In this document: in pieces, positions 35,528 to 46,870 of the stretch
Position numbering within the stretch: the first letter of the stretch is position 1
How the letters are laid out: each line of letters begins with the position of its first letter
Assembly (NCBI GenBank): GCA_001632425.1
Contig: KV425573.1
Span: 260,460-324,459 of the forward strand
DNA: 64,000 nucleotides
Direction: 5' to 3'
Source of the DNA: Neolentinus lepideus HHB14362 ss-1
Lineage: Eukaryota > Basidiomycota > Agaricomycetes > Gloeophyllales > Gloeophyllaceae
The notes under the pieces: model-generated
Seen by the model: the letters and a program-made list of their open reading frames with translations, nothing else
Told to the model about the DNA's origin: nothing
Database searches by the model: none
Position numbers and translations under genes: made by a program

Positions 35528-37015
35528 ATGGGAAGCAGTAGCAAGGTCGAGATGCAAAATGCCACCGCTGACACGACCGTCGAGCACGAGATCGACCAGG
35601 CGAAACGCGCTTTTGCGCTCAAAAAATACGAGGAGGCTGTAGACCACTATGCAACGGCGCTGGAGATCCAGTGCGTTTCACGCTCTCTGTTTCGTAGTCC
35701 TTGGAGGCGCGTCGCGACGCGTCCGCTGATGCACGCATCAGGACCACCAAGTTCGGGGACCACGCGCCGGAGTGCGCGGACTTGTACTTCGACTATGGGC
35801 GGTCATTGCTGGAGAACGCAATTTCACAGAGCGGGGTGCTGGGTAAAGAGCAGACGGAGAATGCTGTGAATGAACCAGGCGAGTGGCCCACCTTTACTCT
35901 GGAGCGGGTTAGGTGAATTGGAGGATACCCATCAGATGCGGGGAGTAGTAAGAACGGACCTCTTTTGTCGTTCTCTGGCGATGCTGAAGATGAAGACGAG
36001 AATGCGACCGGGGAAGAGCGTACAATGGATCTCTTTGCGGAGGCAGCGAAGATGGAGCAGGAAGAACAAGAGGAAGAGGAAGAGGAAGGAGATAATATGG
36101 ACGAGCCAGAAGACGACTTCAACGCGGCATGGGAAGTCCTCGACCTAGCTCGGGCACTCTATGTCAGAAAGAAAGATGATGGCGATGACGTGAAGCTGAA
36201 GCTGGCTGATACATACATCACGCTCGGAGACGTGTCATTAGAAACAGGTATGTTGTCTCCACTTCGACGCCCCCTAGGCGGATCCTTAACTACTAGTACA
36301 GAGAAATTTGACCAAGCAATCAACGATTACAGCGCCGGTCTGGCAATCAAGGAACAACTTCTGCCTGTCTCTTCTCGTCAAATCGCTGAGGCGCATTATA
36401 AGCTCAGCATAGTGCTGGACCTGACGTCAGGACGACTCGCCGATGCCATCAAGCACGCCGAGAAAGCATTGGAAAGTATCGAAGCGCGGTTGGCAGAGGT
36501 CCGTCTTGGGTTGAGCGGTCAACTGAAAGTCGAACCTGCGGAGGAGGCCAAGTCCGTTGATGTGAAAGGCAAAGGCAAAGCCACGACCCTACGACTGAAG
36601 CGCGATGACGATGTCAAATATATGAGTAAGGCACAAATGGAGGCAGAGGTGAAGGATCTTGAGGGACTGAGGGAGGACCTCGCCCAAAAGGTATGTCTTC
36701 CTTATGAGATGCTACAGAAGTTATCGGGCATGACCTGAAAACTGAAAGGTGGAAGATCTCAAAACATCACCTGCCGCAGAAGCAGAGGCAAGTGTATCGG
36801 TCCCTGCTTTGGTTGCGAGAGCGTTGGACAAAGAGCTCGCCGCGCCTAGTGCGGCAGCACCTGTGCAAACCGTCGTGAATGATCTGACTTCAATCGTTAA
36901 GAAGAAGAAAGCCGCAGCAGACACAAACGGTGTCAATGGTGCCGCAAAGCGGAAGGCAGAGGAAGCGACCACCCCCGACCCAGAAAAGAAACCACGGGTG
37001 GAAGGGAGCGAGTGA
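35528..37015 (+). CDS. SHNi-TPR histone chaperone (NASP/Hif1/Sim3 family)
   Basis: This is a histone H3-H4 (or linker histone) escort protein acting in nuclear import and chromatin assembly. Helical repeats appear as EIDQAKRAFALKKYEEAVDH and DHAPECADLYFDYGRSLLEN. An acidic insert follows (EEQEEEEEEGDNMDEPEDDF), the hallmark of this family, interrupting a TPR. Next are NAAWEVLDLARALYVRK, KLADTYITLGDVSLET, FDQAINDYSAGLAIKEQLLP and EAHYKLSIVLDLTSGRLADA. The C-terminus has a coiled coil and a Lys-rich nuclear localisation region (KKKKAAADT, AAKRKAEEATTPDPEKKPR). Four introns are placed, near 35670, 35880-35950, 36247-36300 and 36691-36749. An out-of-frame ATG just upstream (35523) would give a minimal upstream frame. 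Confidence 0.9.
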
Positions 37016-37570
37016 ACTGCACGATCTCTACCGCAGTGCTTGAATACATGGTCAGTCTTCATGTATCCTTAGTGTTTTCGTCTACCCTGTTTATATATTT
37101 GTGTAACGAGATATACAAGCGATCCATACATAATAAATGGAGCATTCGGTAATTTTAGCTTGCGCTTTGCCACCAGTCATCTTCGCGCCTTAGCCAGAAC
37201 ATGTAACACCGTCACCGACGCGGATCGGTTTCCACCCTCTCTTATGGATATACGTTCGCCAAATAGCCTGCAGGATAGCTCGATTTCTCCAATAACCCAA
37301 GAAGGGTGCGGTGGTGCGGCGGATGAAGGAGAAGAGCTCACCGATGACGACAGGAAAGCTTCTGCGAGGCAAAAGGCCGGCAATTTATTCTGGCTGCTGT
37401 GAGGTCTCTTTAAAAAGTGGGACTTTGGATTATTGGTCTAGCCTAATACCTCCAGAGGAGTTGCGACAGTCTTACAACTCTCGTCGCATCCGCTGAATAC
37501 GTGCATCACATACAGTTACCACCATATAGCTCCTTCGCTGGTCTGACTCCTTGTATCATCATCTCCGATT
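37016..37570. other. Intergenic between convergent genes
   Basis: This contains the 3' flanks of the histone chaperone and PRO2 genes. An 80-codon plus-strand frame (37160-37402) has no homology cue and no promoter context. Confidence 0.45.
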
Positions 37571-39231
37571 TTAGAAGGGCAGACTCGCAGCCATAATATC
37601 TGCGTGCTTGTACTTTTTTTTGCCTGCACCAACCCCAAATTCGCCGACAACATGACCCTGTTCTCCCTTGCTCCTCAAGATATACTTGTAGATAACGAGA
37701 CCCTCGAGGCCAACAGGTCCCCTTGCGTGGATCTTGCCTGTGCTGATGCCGACCTCAGTACCAAAGCCGTATCGGAACCCGTCCGCGAAGCGCGTACTAG
37801 CGTTGACGAACGTCCCCGCAGAGTCTACACCTCTGCAGAAGAGCGACGCAGCCTCCTCAGACTCGGTGACAATAGCGTCGGTATGATGCGACGAGTGCGC
37901 ATTGATCCACTGAACCGCAGCGGCGAGGGAGGGGAGCGCGACGACAGAGAGGGTGAGGGTGAGGTGTTCGGTGGTGTATGAAGAGGGGGTCGACAGGTGA
38001 ACGCGGGCGGATAGGTTTGAGGGGGGCGGGGATAATGTTGAGAGAGCGTGCAGTGTGGCAGAGTCACAAAGAAGTTGGACATCCGCCTCGAGAAGCGCTC
38101 GTGCGACTTTGGGCCAGACGGATTGTAACAGAGCTTCATGGACAATGAGGGTCTCTGCAGCATTGCAAGCTGCAGGGTAGTCTGTCTACATACGCATATA
38201 CGTCCTTCAATGATCTGTACATCGGAAAATCGAACGCCTCACCTTAGAATCAACGACGACTCTGGTGGCCTTCTCCACATCAGCCGACTCGTCCAGATAC
38301 ACATGACATAGGCCATCGGCGTGGCCCATGACGGGGATCCGTGTGTTGTTTTGGATGTTGCGCACAAGGCTGTTGCTTCCTCTCGGGATGACCAGATCAA
38401 TATACCGATCCAGCTCCAACAAAGAGGACACCTCTGCTCGAGTCTGAATAGTCTGGATGTACGTGTCCGGGAGACTAGTCCGTGCAAGAGCCCTCTGGAT
38501 TGCTTGTGAAAGGAGCACAGCCGTATTGCTAGACTCTTTTCCCCCTTTCAGGATCGCAGCGTTGCCTGAAAACACATATCAGATAGAAAGATCGGCAGGG
38601 GTGATACGTAGACAAACCCGACTTGATGGCAAGAGCTGCAATATTAACGACGACTTCCGGACGAGCCTCAAAGATAACCAGTAGCACTCCGATGGGACAG
38701 GTTATTTGGTACAGCTCAAGGTTATCGTCCAGTTCCGATGCGTAGGTAACACGGCCTGTAGGATCTGGAAGATTTGCGACGTCCACTACACCCTGCAGCA
38801 TAGAGTCCCACTTGTCGCCTTTGTTTAGATCGAGGCGTTTTAACAATGATCCTGACATGCGACCTGCATCCACCTCAACCTGGGCAAGCTACTATGCGCA
38901 TTCTATTCATTGCTTGGTCGTAGCGTATAATTTCCATATGCCTACACACCTCTAGATCCTGTTTATTCGCCGCTAGAATCGCATCTTTGCTTGCCTCCAG
39001 CCCCTTCCTGATTTCATGCAACGCCGTGACGCGCTCGGATGCCAGGAGCAACTGAGACTTCTCAAAAGCAGACCTTGCGGCTTTCGCAATTGCAATGGCG
39101 GGAGTGTTCTCCCTCTTGATTGAGGCGTCGACGTGGGGATATGTCATCTCTTCTATAAACTCCTGCGCTGCTTCGGCGAAATTGGACACGCTCTCGACGA
39201 CTTCATTGGCGACTTCGTTGGCGAACTCCAT
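37571..39231 (-). CDS. PRO2: Glutamate-5-semialdehyde dehydrogenase (gamma-glutamyl phosphate reductase)
   Basis: This is the second enzyme of proline synthesis, reducing gamma-glutamyl phosphate with NADPH. The preferred start is the ATG at 39231 (MEFANEVANEVVESVSNFAE); an in-frame ATG at 39315 is the alternative. Family landmarks are IAKAARSAFEKSQLLLASER, LEASKDAILAANKQDLE, GRMSGSLLKRLDL, QITCPIGVLLVIFEARPEVV and NAAILKGGKESSNTAV. Further on are LELDRYIDLVIPRGSNSLVR and IPVMGHADGLCHVYLDESAD. The catalytic Cys lies in TDYPAACNAAETLIVHEALL. The C-terminus has ASTRFADGFRYGFGTEVGIS then HARGPVGLEGL. About four introns are needed; one follows the conserved IAALAIKSG. Confidence 0.93.
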
Positions 39232-39844
39232 GGTGAGCACAGTAGGAGTACTGTTGCACGAATTGCCCAAGCGTGAGTCGGTTAAGTCTCGGGCACGTGA
39301 TCCGAATTTCAGCATATCTTTGCATGGCTAGAATTCACTGTCACTCTTCCTCACCCTTAGGCTCTGAAGAACTACAAAGGTATCCTCCAGCTCCTTTCTA
39401 TACATAGCACCACTGTCCGATAGCAATCGGATGCATCAGAAAACATCTACAGAGAAGGCTCGGAAAGAGCAGAACACTGGCAGGCTGAAGAATTCAGGAA
39501 TATGCTCCCAGAGGTATCTCCTCAGTTGTTGCGTCTCGTCCTAGAAGCCCTGCCAACAGGTCATGTACATCCCGTCGCCAGATGTGCACAGAACAACAAA
39601 ACAGAGTTGCAGCCCATGAAATATGACATCGCTACAATGAAGAACGGCGCTTGCAGGTGATGCTTTGGATCACCTCCTGGCATGCTGGCAGCACCTATCC
39701 ACTGCCTTGATGGAAGTCTTCAGGAATATTATTGGACTTCGGGACCGCGTCACATCTGCCAGGACTGAATAATACTCTTCTACAGCAAGACTCTTCTACT
39801 CGGGCGTTCTTTCGCCATCATATAGGATGGTTCCTCGTAAGCAT

Positions 39845-40542
39845 TTATTGGTCTCGGATCCATACGTACTCCACCTTACCGGCAGGCGTGAAAGATGATA
39901 GAATGTCGCGGGAAGGATTTCGGGGACTCCACATTCTTTGGCAAGCTGAATCGAAGAGACAGGTTCCGGAAGGTTCGCGGCAAGAGGATATACGCGTGTC
40001 TATAATGTACAGACATGTCGCGTATGCCAGGCGGTCTTCTTGGAAGCGATCTCTGCCTCCAGTGCGTCCCACGCCTGGAGAGACGTCTTCTGTCAGCTGC
40101 GAAACGATATGCTTCTTGAGGTGGTCTAGCTCATACTTCTTTACGAGTCGTAGAACTGGCGTGATTTCCAGACGCAGCTTTGGGTCAAGGTGTTTCAGCG
40201 GCAGATTTATGTCCGTCAGGAAGCCAGAATACACGATCAGATATATCTAGAACCAACGCACTCCTGATGGTACAGTACCTTAAAGAGCAGTTCAATACCC
40301 TCTCCACTATCCGGCATATGCACTATGAGTGTTTCCTCGTACTGCTCGTTCGCATCAGATAGAGGAAATACGTGACACGTTGGCAAGCATGGTGCTATGG
40401 ATGTGTTTCGCCATGTATTTTCTACTCGGATAACGATATTTCCATCGGCCACATATAGACTCTCGTTGGCACAGGCCGTGCCACAGACTCTTGCTCTTTG
40501 TCCGACGGAACTCGTTGTCCCCCCCCAAGGACCTGAGGCCAT
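39845..40542 (-). pseudogene. Decayed BTB/POZ-domain protein gene
   Basis: This was a basidiomycete BTB protein. Recognisable parts on the minus strand are SLYVADGNIVIRVENT, then in another frame IHSTMLANVSRIS, then back to SDANEQYEETLIVHMPDSGE. After a probable intron comes KLRLEITPVLRLVKKYELDH followed by LKKHIVSQLTED. A one-base shift near 40080 is then needed to read QAWDALEAEIASKKTAWHTR, and an in-frame TAG lies at 40000-40002 before SIQLAKECGVPEILPATFYH. With at least two frame changes around 40380-40410, one at 40080 and one stop, it cannot make a normal protein. Remnants of the C-terminal part may continue to about 39450 (for example LRRYLWEHIPEFFSL). Confidence 0.72.
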
Positions 40543-40729
40543 CAAGTTCAAGTGAGGAGAGAGCCTGAATTTGAACTGACGCGCCGAAAGGCATCGACGC
40601 GATTCCAATCACGCGATGGGGGAGGCGTGGGAAAGACGGTTCATCCAGCCAGTTTCCTCGAAAGTTGCGACGTTGACCACGGTCACCACTACACGTCTAT
40701 CATACTACTATACTCGACTGTGGAACATT

Positions 40730-42188
40730 ATGGCGACCGGAGCTGGACTCTTCGACGTCTGCTACGATATTCAGCAAGAGATTCTTCAGCACCTATCCAG
40801 CGCAGACCTTGCGACCCTCGCCACCAGCTCCTGGAGAGCGCACGAACTAGCCGTCCCCTTTCTCGCGTCCAATGTCTGCCTTCGTGGAAACGACTGGGCA
40901 TCCCTTTCTAAGAAGATTGTATCATTTTGCTACTTCATGCTGCTAAACCAGGACCCCGTCAATCGATGTACCTACCTTCGTGTTCTTAAGCTCCTTGGTC
41001 GACTTGGCCTTCATTCCCAAAAGCGAGGTAGCGAATGCACCCCGCCAATTGCAATGACTATGCTCGCGGTGATGCTGAAGCAAGCAGTCAACATTCGTAC
41101 ACTGGAGATCGATAGCATGGGGGTGTTGCTGAAGGCTGAGCCCAGACTCGTTCGAGTCCTTTCAAGTTCTTGTCAGCGTCTTGCGACCGTCGTCTTTGGG
41201 GATGCAGATGATGTCACCTTGAACATCTTACAGCAGTTTCCGAAGCTCATCTCTGTCACTCTCGATGCTCGGGGCAATCGTCCTGGGGGAGCTAGTCTGG
41301 GGCCTATACTTAAGGCGACGAATGAAGGCCTTTCACCGAGGAATTTGACCGAATGCTGTTGGCCAGAAGTGAAGTACCTGACTCTTTATGATGTCTCGGC
41401 TTCTGCTGCTTGTCTTGCTCGGGCCTTTCCAAACCTCCGACAACTCGCTTTGTACCAGAGGGTCTCTTTTGACATTCTGTCTGACCACACTACTGACACG
41501 AAGCACCAATGGAAAAACCTTAGGGCTGTCTGTAGCGATGTTCTCAGCATGCGCAAAGCTAGGCTTCTGTTTCCTATCGATCACTTGTTACTCGCCCCAG
41601 TACCGTGCCGTCGGTCATCATTTCCGATCGACATGGAGGAACAGCTCACACTGCACACGTTGAGAATATCCTTACCGTCAGCGTTATATATGATTCTCCG
41701 TGCAGAGGCACCGAAGTCCTTTCTTGTCCAAGCTGCTGCCGCCTTGACGCGCCTTTCCCGTCTGATCGTATGCGTGTTCCCCGAGCAGTGTATTGTGGGC
41801 GAGGCCACTGGTCAAGCAGGTCGAAGTTTTCTGTCCAGAGAAGATGTCGTCGCCGTCATAGTAAGCACATCTTTTGTCCTCTTACACCCGCTAAATATGC
41901 CTACAGCACAGATTCAGCGACGGCTTGAAAGATCTTCGTGCTCAACGATTAGATCTGCGAGTGAAAACAGAATTCAAGCAGCCTGAAGATGATAATTACC
42001 CTCGTAAACTCGTAACTGAAGTGGCGAAGATTCCTGCTTTGCGCTTCTTCACATTTACCGTCAAGGACCAGGAGGGAAAGGAGCACTGCTGGTACTACGT
42101 CTTCAGGAATGTAGACGGTCGGCATCACACGGTGAGAGTGGTGAGCAGCAATCTTGTGAAACAGTGGTTCTTCAATGGGTGCACTTGA
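40730..42188 (+). CDS. F-box-like protein with diverged LRR-type C-terminus
   Basis: This is probably a substrate adaptor of an SCF ubiquitin ligase, of the large diverged basidiomycete F-box class. The N-terminal motif CYDIQQEILQHLSSADLATL with SWRAHELAVPFLASNVCL resembles an F-box followed by its linker. The rest has leucine-rich segments (LRVLKLLGRLGL, IRTLEIDSMGVLL, EVKYLTLYDVSASA, FPNLRQLALYQRV). One intron (about 41860-41906) leads to the last exon, HRFSDGLKDLRAQRLDLRVK onward, ending WFFNGCT. The ATG at 40730 (MATGAGLFDVCYD) is preferred over an in-frame ATG at 40616, which would add basic residues without F-box similarity. No known substrate can be named. Confidence 0.75.
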
Positions 42189-43085
42189 AGTGTACCATGG
42201 AATACTATGTTCCTCCTCTATACTGTTTCTATTTTGCCCTCGTTCTGATAGAATCCCTATGCACTTGTCAAATTCTCAGCCACGTCTGCAGCGTTGCTCT
42301 GGTCTGCATCGCGTCTAAGTGCGATATGGTGGTGGGCTCTTTGGACTACGAGTATAGTATCTGTAATCTGTCGAGAGATGTTTCAACATCTACCCAATTC
42401 AGGCCTTGCAAGACTCACTCCCAGCTCCCTGGGCCCTAAGAGTCAACGAAGCGACCGTCGCATTTTCTCGCATTCTATATGGAAGCTTCTCACTGAATTC
42501 TGGCTACTATCATTGGGGGGTCCTGTCAAAATTGAGGCAAATGGCATGCCACCATCTTAGTTATGATGAGTCCCTGGTAATCCTTTGCAGGCATCATAGT
42601 GTGATTGCATATCTGCTTACAATAACAAAAACCATGTTCATATGTTAGGCAGAAGTTGTTAGACAGATGTGTTGAGACACTGATCACTCAATATTATAAA
42701 AAGCCGACTTACAATATTTGTAATGCCGTGGTGTGATTACACCTATGTACCAACTTTTATGCCCTCCCAATTTGGATCACTTGAGTTTTCAAAGTTATGT
42801 CAAGAATTGTGCTTTGACAGCCCCCCGAAGGATACTCCCGCTTGAATGGGTGTCCTTCTGTCACATGGACTGTCATCAGGACCACAAAGTATACACGGTC
42901 ACTGCCACGGTGCCGGGCAGAACTCGCTGCTCGGTGCATAGATTTCATCCCTCAGTCTCACGGACCTATTCTTTGTGAATCACGCGTCGTGTCCTGATCC
43001 GGACCCGTCATACGCATGATGGGAACTCTAAATAAACTTACTTCAAAGCCTGGGTATTTCCTGCTGTGAGACTCGACTCTATGCT
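42189..43085. other. Intergenic, no gene seen
   Basis: Nearly 1 kb lies between the two F-box-like genes. Small open frames exist but have no recognisable features. A near-repeat or transposon end was looked for and not found. Confidence 0.45.
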
Positions 43086-43092
43086 TATATAT
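43086..43092 (+). promoter_or_regulatory. TATA box of the second F-box-like gene
   Basis: TATATAT lies about 83-89 nt upstream of the ATG at 43175. Confidence 0.45.
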
Positions 43093-43174
43093 CTATCCCC
43101 AGTCATTTACTAACTTCAAGCCTACCAAGCTGCGGCCCAGTTTTGTCTGTGGCCCGCTCGAGGGACATCCAACA

Positions 43175-44678
43175 ATGCCCAAGGCCTTCTATGACTTGAA
43201 CACTGATGTCCTACAGCACATCCTTCAATTCGTGCTCATGCCCGATGTTTCTCGGTTCATGCGCACCTGTCATGGCGCCTATGATCTTGCCTTGCCTTTC
43301 TTTACCGCATCGGTAGACCTCAGATGGAACCCATCATACCAGGACTGTTGCGATGACAAATTACATGGTTTCTGCAACTTCATGTTGGCGGAGTCAAATT
43401 CACTAGAGGATCGACCGAGCCGTCTTCGCGAACTACGCGTCTCCCTGCCGACCCACTACCGCGACGTTGGGTTGATGGGAGAACGCCTTCTCCTGCCACC
43501 CTCCGTCGCCGTTTTATTTGCAGGTGTCCTAGCGAGAGCGATCAATCTCGTATATCTCGACCTCACCGAGAGTGAAGTGTTCTTTCTGTCGCATCCAAGT
43601 ATCGCAGATGCTCTCATCAACCAGTGTCCCAAGCTTGCCAGGGTCTCATTCGGACAATCAGACCGGGTATCAATGGCGACGAAGTGGCAAATGCGACATC
43701 TTAAACACATAAGTCTGCGTTGCTCTCTGCTCGGCATTGGCGGACTTCTAGAGTCCTTCGCATGTCGTCCAACCAGCCTCGAGATCTCTGTAAGCATCCC
43801 TGTGAAGCTCCATGGCGACCAGTGGGGCGACCTAGTCTGGCCCCAGGTAGAGTCACTGAGTCTCAGCGGGGGGACTATGTCTGCAAACCGCATATCCCAG
43901 ATATTCCCGAACCTCCGTCGCCTCCAATATCGTTCCGGTGCTTTCGGCGGGTGGTGGAAGGATCGTCGTGAGTTGCGGGTCGCGAAAGAGCCACTCCTTT
44001 GGAAGGAGCTGGACTATCTTGAGAGTGGGGACTACACGGTCTGGCACTCCAATCTCAAGTGTCATGTCCGTGAGCTATGCATGCCATTCCCCGGTTCGAA
44101 TGTGCAAGATACGACGTTCACCGAGGCGATCCTTGAAATCCTGCGGGACACTACGCCCATCTCGGTCTCACTAACTGTCAGTACGATGGCGCCTCTCGAC
44201 TTCTTCATTAAGATTCCGCAGACGCTAGAGAAAATTCAGTTCTTGGAGATATGTCTGCTCGCCGTATGGGGCGATGACGAGGTGGCCCCGAGGATCATCA
44301 AGGAAACAGTGGCGCTGCTGGTGAGTAGCTAGTGGCATGTGGGAGGACATGAATACTCATACATCCCGTAAATAGGTACATCTACCCGATGCGTTCTCCA
44401 AACTCCGAGCAACTTACCTTCGCATGTTATTCAGGCTTCCGCAAGGATACCTGCGCGCCATTGGCGCCGAGCCGCAGGACGCGTTTGTCTGCGAACTGGC
44501 GCGATGCGTTCCGGCGCTGGAATATGTTGATATAACATGGGAATCCCGCCCCGACTCTGCTTACAAATCTAAGTGGTACCGATTCGAGGAGCGTGAGGGG
44601 CGGCCCCGACAAGTGGCCGAGATTGCTGATGGCCACATTTTGCGTAATTACTGGAGGCACAGGTCAACTATTTCATGA
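43175..44678 (+). CDS. F-box-like protein, second of two diverged neighbours
   Basis: It has the same general plan as the gene at 40730-42188. A short N-terminal F-box-like helix set (MPKAFYDLNTDVLQHILQFV, RFMRTCHGAYDLALPFF) is followed by diverged leucine-rich segments (LRELRVSLPTHY, NLVYLDLTESEVFF, HLKHISLRCSLL, QVESLSLSGGTMSANRISQI). One intron near 44319-44376 joins the last exon VHLPDAFSKLRATYLRMLFR. The C-terminus ends with YVDITWESRPD, the usual last strand in this protein class, and NYWRHRSTIS. The two neighbours share layout and orientation, but little identity can be seen by eye, so any duplication is old. Its target is unknown. Confidence 0.75.
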
Positions 44679-45221
44679 TATCAGCGCTGAACGAGTTGGC
44701 AGCCCATGAAAGCAACAGAATATAACGTTACATCTGGGAGTGTTGTAAACATGTACAGTCCTCTTTTCTATCATGTAAACTACTGCCATGCACGGACAGT
44801 TGCAGTTGTACAATTACATTGTGAAAAGATCACAACCGGTGCCTCAGTAAGTCAGGACATCTGCTCTTGGTGACGATCGAACCGAGTTGCGAGTGATTAC
44901 TTCCATGCGAGTGACACGTCGAGTAATTTCAGCGTCCCCGTATGATCGCTGTCCGGCTCGGATCCGAGGACACGTACTAATAAGCCCCGACCCTAAGGCC
45001 TAAGCTCTTAGCTCTGGACATGCGTCAGGCATTATCATATCTCCGGCTCTAGACAATGGCCAAATCATTGCGGGGAAGCTCGCCGATATCTCGTGCAGAT
45101 TGACCGTGACATGGCCCCGCTGGGATGTCGCGAGCCGAGTACAAGGGTGATACCTGTGGGGATGGGTGCTGCAGCGCTATAGCTGGTGACCTGTGCGAAG
45201 ATACATCACGACTGGATAGAC
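44679..45221. other. Intergenic, no gene seen
   Basis: This is the 3' flank of the F-box-like gene and of the minus-strand 7-TM gene. All frames are broken. Confidence 0.45.
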
Positions 45222-45235
45222 TCAGGTTGGTTTAG

Positions 45236-46870
45236 TTCTTTGTCGCGTCAGATGTAGACGAACGAACCTGATAGCGGGTATCACAAATTGAGTCGTAAGT
45301 TGCTGTATATCAGTTGAGTAGGGTGTCTCGGAAGAGGTCTTTCTACTGGCGAACAGACCGGTATGAGATTCAAGTATCATCATCAGTATTGATAGTTGAA
45401 GACACTCACATCTCAGGGGCGCGCTCCCCATAGGTGAGGAGGCCAGTAACGCAATGACATGAAGCAATTGTGCTAGGTACACATTGAGTGCAGGCTCTGG
45501 CAGAATCGATATGCCTGACAATTACCTGATGACGATCGCTGTACCTTGTCAGCAATTTAATTGAATATTTCAATCCAAGCTGGGACACTCACCAGGAACA
45601 CTCAGCATAATATCCATTACGGCTGTTCAACTCCGCGTTCAGTTCATCTGCCCACTCCGATAACGTATCAGTATGACTTACGATTGAGCCTCAACGCAGC
45701 AAACACCTACGAGAACGGCCAGTTAAAGAAGGGATATCAGGAGGAGTATATTACAAGGACTTTCTACGCACGGCGGAGAACACATTGGCGATCGCGGCGA
45801 TTAGAAAGTATCCCAGGCCCTGAACAACAACCAAACGGCGTATATCCGAGACCCGCCAGACGTGCGTCTCGGGAGCGTCCTTCACCAAACCAGCTACGGC
45901 ACCAGCCAAGACGATTAAATCAAACAGAAGGGCTTCGGGGCCATATTAACGGAAGAAAAATAAGAAGTAGATGAGGCTCTTACTGTACACGTAACAGACC
46001 AGCATTTCAGTGTTGTATATCTTCGGGGCCAGACAAATTCCGAAGCGACTGCTGATTCCTGTATGGATGAATTTCCCTGCGGCTGATCCAGGTGTCTAAG
46101 ATGAGAACTAGACAAAGCGAGCTGGACCTGTAACGCACACAGCATGAGGGATACCCACTGGCCCACCGCCAGCGCAGTTACTATGGCAGCCACTACAAGC
46201 TTTCGGTGCCAAATCATTATTCTAAGCAGTTTTAAAGGTGAACACAAGGTATGAGGTTTTGAACTTGATCACGAACGTTCGGATGGCTAGGTTCAGCGAG
46301 GCGCAACCGGTCCCGAATCCGGTGCATATCTAATTAAGCTTCACGTTCGTCACTCGCATTACGGGTTCGAACACCTCGACCAGCACCCACAGATAGAATA
46401 TAAAAGCGCCCTGAAACAGTCTATGAATGTGACAAAATGACAGTCAGATAAGGAATTACCGTCGCAATGTTCGTGTTCTCCAGAACCTGGCATGAGCCTA
46501 GAAGGAAGGGTAAGTAACCGAGATCGATTTCATGAAATACAAGCGGACATAACACTGAACATCAATATCAAGGCATATCGACCAATGAGATATGGAACCT
46601 GACGGTGGTGTCTCAATTTAAGATGCTGGATTAATATTTGACAGCGTACATATGGCCATCGGAAAGACAACTTGCGTGTCAGAAGGCGCCATTCAAACCA
46701 AAGCGTCAGTAAGAAGTCGTAGCTGCAAGTTAGGAGCAGCGGTAGTCAACGTCGAAGATGAGCCTAAAGTTAGAGACAACACACAAATATATTCCCATAA
46801 AGACTAGCCACATCTTCGTATAGATATCTTTGTCTCTTTCTATTTCATCGGTGGCTTTCCAATGCACCAT
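45236..46870 (-). CDS. Probable fungal multi-pass membrane protein (DUF6533-like), exon structure uncertain
   Basis: This appears as a chain of short exons on the minus strand. It starts MVHWKATDEIERDKDIYTKM followed by a hydrophobic segment. Next comes the family's N-terminal signature YDFLLTLWFEWRLLTRKLSF, then VPYLIGRYALILMFSVM. Further membrane segments are ATGAFIFYLWVLVEVF, WHRKLVVAAIVTALAVGQWV, LLFDLIVLAGAVAGLVKDAP and GLGYFLIAAIANVFS. The 3' end is poorly resolved; a region near 45240-45600 is hydrophobic but its exons could not be fixed. The hydrophobic pattern and the D-x-L-x-T-L-x-x-E motif match the basidiomycete DUF6533 group of unknown function. Some exons need imperfect splice sites, so it may be partly decayed. 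Confidence 0.45.

Noticed and set aside
35316..35647. Two overlapping minus-strand frames near the start of the histone chaperone gene
   Set aside because: Their sequences are shadows of the first exon and its leader, with no family signal.
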